Positions 59,484 to 64,000 of a stretch of 64,000 bases of DNA are shown here, one piece after another (positions within the stretch are counted from its first letter, which is position 1; each line of letters begins with the position of its first letter). The notes beneath the pieces are model-generated. The model saw only the letters and a program-made list of their open reading frames with translations. It searched no databases and had not been told where the DNA came from. Made by a program: the position numbers and the translations under genes. This DNA comes from Gluconacetobacter aggeris. GTDB taxonomy: Bacteria > Pseudomonadota > Alphaproteobacteria > Acetobacterales > Acetobacteraceae. Where the stretch lies: contig NZ_JABEQD010000011.1 in the NCBI RefSeq assembly GCF_014174395.1, forward strand, positions 62,001 to 126,000, written 5' to 3'.

Positions 59484-61430
59484 ATGGTTTCTGATTTCAA
59501 TGTGTTTTCTCTGGCCACTGCGATGCGCGATCAGCGTCGCGAAATCGAGATGAGCCTGTCCGACTATCTTGAAGCCTGCCGTACCGATCCGTCGTGCTAT
59601 GCAACCGCGGCGGAGCGCATGCTGAAGGCGATCGGCGAACCGAGGAGCGTCGATACCTCGCGCGATCCGCGCCTGTCGCGCATCTTCATGAACCGTACCC
59701 TGCGGATCTATCCGGCCTTCTCCGATTTCTACGGCATGGAAGAGACGATCGAGCAGATCGTGGGCTTCTTCCGGCATGCGGCGCAGGGGCTCGAGGAGCG
59801 CAAGCAGATCCTCTATCTGCTCGGCCCGGTGGGCGGCGGCAAATCGTCCCTGGGCGAACGGCTGAAGGCCCTGATGGAGAAGGAGCCGATCTATGTGCTG
59901 AAGGCCGGGCGGCATGTCAGCCCCGTCTTCGAAAGCCCGCTGGGCCTGTTCGACCCCGACCGGATGGGCGATGCCCTGCAGGAGCGGTACGGCATTCCGC
60001 GCCGGCTGCTGGGCGGTGTCGCCAGCCCGTGGGCGCTGAAGCGGCTGGAGGAATTCGATGGCGACCTGTCGCGCTTTTCCGTCATCAAGGTCCATCCGTC
60101 CCGGCTGCGCCAGATCGCGATCGCGAAGACCGAACCCGGCGATGACAACAACCAGGACGTGTCGGCGCTGGTGGGCAAGGTCGATATCCGGCAGTTGGAG
60201 CATTTCAGCCAGAACGACCCCGATGCCTACAGCTTTTCGGGCGGCCTGAACCGGGCGAACCAGGGGCTGCTGGAATTCGTCGAGATGTTCAAGGCGCCGA
60301 TCAAGATGCTGCACCCGCTGCTGACGGCGACGCAGGAGGGCAATTATGTCGGGACCGAGAATATCGGCAGCATTCCGTTCACCGGCGTGATCCTGGCCCA
60401 TTCGAACGAGGCCGAGTGGCAGAGCTTCCGCAATAATCGCACCAACGAAGCTTTTCTGGACCGGGTCTGCGTCATCAAGGTGCCCTATTGCCTGCGGGTG
60501 GCGGAGGAGACGAAGATCTATGAGAAGCTGGTCCAGTCCTCCAGCCTGGCGAACGCACCCTGCGCGCCCAATACGCTGGAAATGCTGGCCCGTTTCGCGG
60601 TCCTGTCGCGGCTGAAGCCGCACCCGAACTCCACACAGTTCGCCAAGATGCGCGTCTATGACGGCGAGAATATCCGCGAGACCGACCCCAAAGCCCGCAC
60701 GATGCAGGAATATCGCGACGCCGCCGGGGTGGATGAAGGGATGGACGGTATTTCCACCCGCTTCGCGTACAAGGTGCTGTCCGCGACCTTCAACCATGAT
60801 TCTTCCGAGATTTCCGCCGATCCGGTGCATCTGATGTACGTGCTGGAACAGGCGGTGCGGCGGGAGCAGTTCCCGACGGACATCGAGGCGAACTATCTGG
60901 CGACGCTGAAATCGGAACTGGCCGGGCGCTATGCCGAATTCCTGGGGCACGAGATCCAGAAGGCCTATCTGGAGAGCTATAACGATTACGGCCAGAACCT
61001 GTTCGACCGCTATCTGGACTATGCCGACGCCTGGATCGAGGACCAGGATTTCAAGGACCCCGACACCGGGCAGATGCTCAATCGCGAGTTGCTGAACGCC
61101 GAACTGACCAAGATCGAGAAGCCTGCGGGGATCGCCAACCCCAAGGATTTCCGCAACGAGGTGGTGAAGTTCTCGCTCCGCGCGCGGGCGGGCAATGGCG
61201 GGCGCAACCCGTCCTGGACGTCCTATGAGAAGATCCGCGACGTGATCGAGAAGCGGATGTTCAGCCAGGTCGAGGATCTGCTGCCCGTCATCAGCTTCGG
61301 TTCCAAGAAGGACGGCGAGACCGAGCGCAAGCATGACGAGTTCGTCGAGCGGATGGTCTCGCGCGGTTATACGGAACGCCAGGTCCGCCGACTCGTTGAG
61401 TGGTACATGCGGGTGAAGCAATCCGCCTGA
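59484..61430 (+). CDS. prkA: PrkA-family serine protein kinase (YeaG-like)
   Basis: 648 residues, full length for the family. The N-terminal AAA+ half has Walker A LLGPVGGGKSSLGERL (about residues 112-127) and a Walker B region. The C-terminal PrkA kinase-like half holds KIEKPAGIANPKDFRNEVVKF, and the end reads GYTERQVRRLVEWYMR. E. coli YeaG works with YeaH in adaptation to nitrogen starvation and stationary phase, and the same partners follow here. Confidence 0.94.
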   Translation: MVSDFNVFSLATAMRDQRREIEMSLSDYLEACRTDPSCYATAAERMLKAIGEPRSVDTSRDPRLSRIFMNRTLRIYPAFSDFYGMEETIEQIVGFFRHAAQGLEERKQILYLLGPVGGGKSSLGERLKALMEKEPIYVLKAGRHVSPVFESPLGLFDPDRMGDALQERYGIPRRLLGGVASPWALKRLEEFDGDLSRFSVIKVHPSRLRQIAIAKTEPGDDNNQDVSALVGKVDIRQLEHFSQNDPDAYSFSGGLNRANQGLLEFVEMFKAPIKMLHPLLTATQEGNYVGTENIGSIPFTGVILAHSNEAEWQSFRNNRTNEAFLDRVCVIKVPYCLRVAEETKIYEKLVQSSSLANAPCAPNTLEMLARFAVLSRLKPHPNSTQFAKMRVYDGENIRETDPKARTMQEYRDAAGVDEGMDGISTRFAYKVLSATFNHDSSEISADPVHLMYVLEQAVRREQFPTDIEANYLATLKSELAGRYAEFLGHEIQKAYLESYNDYGQNLFDRYLDYADAWIEDQDFKDPDTGQMLNRELLNAELTKIEKPAGIANPKDFRNEVVKFSLRARAGNGGRNPSWTSYEKIRDVIEKRMFSQVEDLLPVISFGSKKDGETERKHDEFVERMVSRGYTERQVRRLVEWYMRVKQSA

Positions 61431-61447
61431 GGCGCTGTTGCCAAGGC

Positions 61448-61557
61448 GCCGCTACAGGCGAGTCCTGGGCGTGTTTTTCCCGCCTCGCGGTGACCGGCCG
61501 GCAAGGCCGCTCCGCTTCGATGCGCGAAAACCTTCTTCGGACGCGATCTGTAGCGGC
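61448..61557 (+). promoter_or_regulatory. Long-range inverted repeat between prkA and yeaH
   Basis: GCCGCTACAG (61448-61457) and CTGTAGCGGC (61548-61557) are perfect complements 90 nt apart. The space between can fold further (a GTTTTTC run faces GAAAAC). It fills most of the 187-nt gap and may be a processing site, attenuator or small RNA. No gene is seen in the gap. Confidence 0.45.
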
Positions 61558-61617
61558 CCGCTCCTGACGCAGCATCAGCAGTTTTGAAACCGCCTCTGAA
61601 CGGAATGGTGCCGGCCA

Positions 61618-62925
61618 GTGGATATCATTGACAGACGTCCCAATCCCCATGGGAAAAACCTCGAAAACCGGCGGCGCGTGCTGCAGCGGGCTCGCTCGGC
61701 CGTGCAGACGGCGGTACGGGACGCGGTGGCGCGCGGCAGGATCCGGGAGGTGGGGCAGGGTAACGCGGTCTCGGTCCCGTCGGATTCGCTGCATGAACCC
61801 TCGCTGCATCGCGTCTTTTCCGAGGGCGTGCGCGAGATCGTGCTGACCGGTAACCGCGAATTCTCGCGCGGAGACCGGCTGCAACGGCCGCCGGCTGGGG
61901 CTGGCGGGCAGGGCTCCGGGGCCGGGCAGGCCGGCGAGAGTGGCGGGGGAGAGGATTCCTTTCGCTTCGTGCTGAGCCGGGACGAATTCCTGGACCTGTT
62001 CTTCGACGACCTGGAATTGCCGGACCTGCTGAAGCGCGAGATCTCCACCACCGAAAACGGGGTGCCCGCCCGTTCCGGCCTCAGCAACGAGGGTGCGCCG
62101 TCGCATCTGGATCTGGGGCGGACGATGCGGCGCTCGATCGCGCGGCGCCTGGGGCTGGGCCGGCCCAAGCCGGCGGAATTGCAGGAGGTCGAGGAACGTA
62201 TCGCCGAACTGGAGGCCCTCCGTCCGGCCTCGGCGGAGGATCTGGAGGAACTGGAGGGGCTGCGCGAACGGCGCGGCACGCTGCGCCAGCGGCTGGCGCG
62301 GATTCCATGGGTCGATCCGGTCGATCTGCGCTTCCGGCGCTATACCATCATGCCGCAGCCGGCGACGCGGGCGGTGATGTTCTGCATCATGGATGTCTCG
62401 GGTTCGATGACCGAGCGGATGAAGGATCTGGCGAAGCAGTTCTTCCTGCTGCTGCATGTGTTTCTGGAGCGGCGGTACAAGAAGGTCGAAATCGTTTTCA
62501 TCCGCCATGCCGAAAGCGCCGAGGAAGTGGATGAGGATGCGTTCTTCCACGATCCGCGCACGGGCGGCACCATCGTCTCGTCGGCGCTGGAACTGATGCA
62601 TACCATCCAGCGGGAGCGTTTTCCGTCGGCCAACTGGAATATCTATGTCGCCCAGGCATCGGACGGCGACAACGCGTCGTCCGACACCGCGCGCACCGCC
62701 AGCCTGTTGCGGGACGATATCCTGCCGGCGGTGCAATATTATGCCTATATCGAAATCACGGGGTCGGGGGCGGTGATCCGCGGCGAGACGGATCTATGGC
62801 GCAGCTATCGCGCCATCGCCGATGAGAACGATCATCTGGCGATCCGTCAGGTCGGCGACCGCAAGGAGATTTTCCCGGTCTTCCGCGACCTGTTTTCCCG
62901 TCAGCACCATTCGGCGGAGGCTTGA
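61618..62925 (+). CDS. yeaH: YeaH/YhbH family protein
   Basis: 435 residues with a GTG start (MDIIDRRPNPHGKNLENRRR, the usual beginning). It has a Gly-rich region near residues 90-115, a charged coiled segment (VEERIAELEALRP) and a von Willebrand-type domain whose metal site is IMDVSGSMTERMK. It is the standard partner of PrkA. It overlaps spoVR by TGATG, so the two are coupled. Confidence 0.93.
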   Translation: MDIIDRRPNPHGKNLENRRRVLQRARSAVQTAVRDAVARGRIREVGQGNAVSVPSDSLHEPSLHRVFSEGVREIVLTGNREFSRGDRLQRPPAGAGGQGSGAGQAGESGGGEDSFRFVLSRDEFLDLFFDDLELPDLLKREISTTENGVPARSGLSNEGAPSHLDLGRTMRRSIARRLGLGRPKPAELQEVEERIAELEALRPASAEDLEELEGLRERRGTLRQRLARIPWVDPVDLRFRRYTIMPQPATRAVMFCIMDVSGSMTERMKDLAKQFFLLLHVFLERRYKKVEIVFIRHAESAEEVDEDAFFHDPRTGGTIVSSALELMHTIQRERFPSANWNIYVAQASDGDNASSDTARTASLLRDDILPAVQYYAYIEITGSGAVIRGETDLWRSYRAIADENDHLAIRQVGDRKEIFPVFRDLFSRQHHSAEA

Positions 62926-64000
62926 TGGACCAGATCGTATCAGGGGGCGGCTCTCCGGCCCGGTCCGGGGGGCTGCTCTATTCCGGCAATGACTGGAATT
63001 TCCAGATCATCCGCGATTGCTATGACGCGATCGAGGAGATTGCGACCCGTGAGCTGGGGCTGGAGATCTACACCAACCGCGTGGAGATCATCACCTCGGA
63101 GCAGATGCTCGATGTCTACACCGCGCATGGCATGCCGGTAGGATACAAGCACTGGTCGTTCGGCAAGCGCTTTATCGGGCATGAGAATGCCTACCGGCGC
63201 GGGCTGATGGGGCTGGCCTATGAGGTCGTCATCAATTCCGATCCCTGCATCAGCTATCTGATGGAGGAAAACTCGGCGACGATGCAGGCGCTGGTGATTG
63301 CGCATGCCGCATTCGGCCATAACCATTTCTTTCGCAATAACAGGTTGTTCCGGGAGTGGACGGACCCGTCGGACATTCTGGACTATCTGGAATTTGCCCG
63401 TGGCTACATTGCCCGGTGCGAGGAACGGCATGGATTGCGGGCGGTGGAGCGCGTGCTGGATGCGGCCCATGCCCTGCAGAACCAGGGGGTCAACCGGCAT
63501 TCGGGTGCCCGCAAGCTGGATCTGAAGGCCGAGCAGCAGCGCGCGAAAGAGCGGCGGGCGTACGAGGACAGCGTCTTCAACGACCTGTGGCGCACCCTGC
63601 CCACCGAGGCCGGCGATGCGGCGGGAACGGCGGAAGGGGCCCATGCACGCCGGCTTCTGGGGCTGCCCGAGGAAAACCTGCTCTATTTCCTGGAGAAGAA
63701 TGCGCCGCGCCTGGCCCCCTGGGAGCGGGAGATCATCCGCATCGTACGGATGATCGCGCAATATTTCTATCCGCAGCCCCAGGTGAAGATGATGAACGAG
63801 GGCTGCGCCACCTGGGTGCATGTCTACATCATGCGGCGCCTGCACGAACTGGGGCGGATCGACGACGCGGCCTATCTTGAGGTCATTCATTCGACGTCGA
63901 ACGTGATCAGCCAGCCGGGCTTCGACGCGGGGGGAGGGGCGTCGTTCAATCCCTATGCGCTGGGCTATGCCATGATGACCGACATCGTGCGGATCTGCAC
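62925..64000 (+). CDS. spoVR: SpoVR family protein (3' end outside window)
   Basis: The frame from the ATG in the TGATG overlap is open to the window end, giving about 358 residues. It shows family blocks: LYSGNDWNFQIIRDCYDAIEE, GMPVGYKHWSFGKRF, YEVVINSDPCISYLMEENS, AHAAFGHNHFFRNN and MNEGCATWVHVYIM. The many His and Glu residues suggest a metal site. In E. coli this is YcgB. The third member of the prkA-yeaH-spoVR stress unit, it completes the trio in one operon direction. Confidence 0.95.
   Translation, partial: MDQIVSGGGSPARSGGLLYSGNDWNFQIIRDCYDAIEEIATRELGLEIYTNRVEIITSEQMLDVYTAHGMPVGYKHWSFGKRFIGHENAYRRGLMGLAYEVVINSDPCISYLMEENSATMQALVIAHAAFGHNHFFRNNRLFREWTDPSDILDYLEFARGYIARCEERHGLRAVERVLDAAHALQNQGVNRHSGARKLDLKAEQQRAKERRAYEDSVFNDLWRTLPTEAGDAAGTAEGAHARRLLGLPEENLLYFLEKNAPRLAPWEREIIRIVRMIAQYFYPQPQVKMMNEGCATWVHVYIMRRLHELGRIDDAAYLEVIHSTSNVISQPGFDAGGGASFNPYALGYAMMTDIVRIC

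Overview
The window comes from a GC-rich alphaproteobacterium, most probably an acetic acid bacterium (Acetobacteraceae; Gluconacetobacter or Komagataeibacter-like). The reasons are a fused BcsAB cellulose synthase with BcsC and BcsD, a three-subunit molybdopterin / 2Fe-2S / cytochrome c dehydrogenase of the membrane aldehyde dehydrogenase type, and the neighbourhoods ubiE-coaBC-dut, rpsT-dnaA-dnaN-recF-gyrB and pcm-tolC. Species assignment is inference.

Region by region: (1) 1-8.5 kb holds a cellulose operon: the 3' part of bcsAB, then bcsC, bcsD and an SGNH-fold gene, closed by a perfect 17-bp hairpin. It is visibly richer in A/T than the rest. (2) 8.5-9.1 kb is a gene-poor scar next to tRNA-Cys. 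It holds the first ~34 codons of a P4-type tyrosine integrase and two copies of the 11-bp tRNA 3' end, which is a fossil of an integrated element. (3) 9.3-15.5 kb: pcm, tolC, a small secreted protein, valS, msrA. (4) 15.5-21.2 kb, minus strand: an ABC transporter of the nitrate/sulfonate class with a fused double permease and no binding protein, then dut, coaBC and ubiE. (5) 21.2-29.4 kb: mutM, rpsT, dnaA, dnaN, recF, gyrB (replication and repair). (6) 29.4-34.4 kb: a DUF3108 protein, gph, glmU, glmS. (7) 34.4-37.1 kb: thiO-thiS-thiG-thiE. (8) 37.3-43.9 kb: a CPA1 antiporter with a C-terminal cyclic-nucleotide-binding domain, then the molybdenum dehydrogenase operon. (9) 44-51 kb: tRNA-Met, an MscS channel, an amino-acid permease, a GDSL hydrolase, uppP, an orphan MCE protein, and a DedA / ATP-grasp pair. 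(10) 51.2-59.1 kb: a tightly packed run mltB-like, rlpA, dacC-like, tmk, holB, metG, tatD, MBL hydrolase. (11) 59.5-64 kb: prkA, yeaH and spoVR (cut by the window end).

How the genes work together: the glmU-glmS operon makes UDP-GlcNAc for peptidoglycan and lipopolysaccharide. UppP recycles the lipid carrier, and the mltB/rlpA/dac cluster remodels the wall. The Bcs machine exports cellulose outside the same envelope. The molybdenum dehydrogenase would feed electrons from a periplasmic substrate, probably an aldehyde, through its haem subunit into the respiratory chain. Many neighbours overlap by ATGA, GTGA or TGATG, which suggests translational coupling.

Most genes here are ordinary core functions. 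The parts most worth a second look are the integrase/tRNA-Cys scar beside the cellulose operon, the SGNH gene that ends that operon (it lacks the usual block-III Asn), the DedA plus membrane-anchored ATP-grasp pair, the ABC system without a binding protein, structured leaders before tolC, prkA and yeaH, a possible leaderless glmU, and a MutM zinc finger missing its fourth cysteine.
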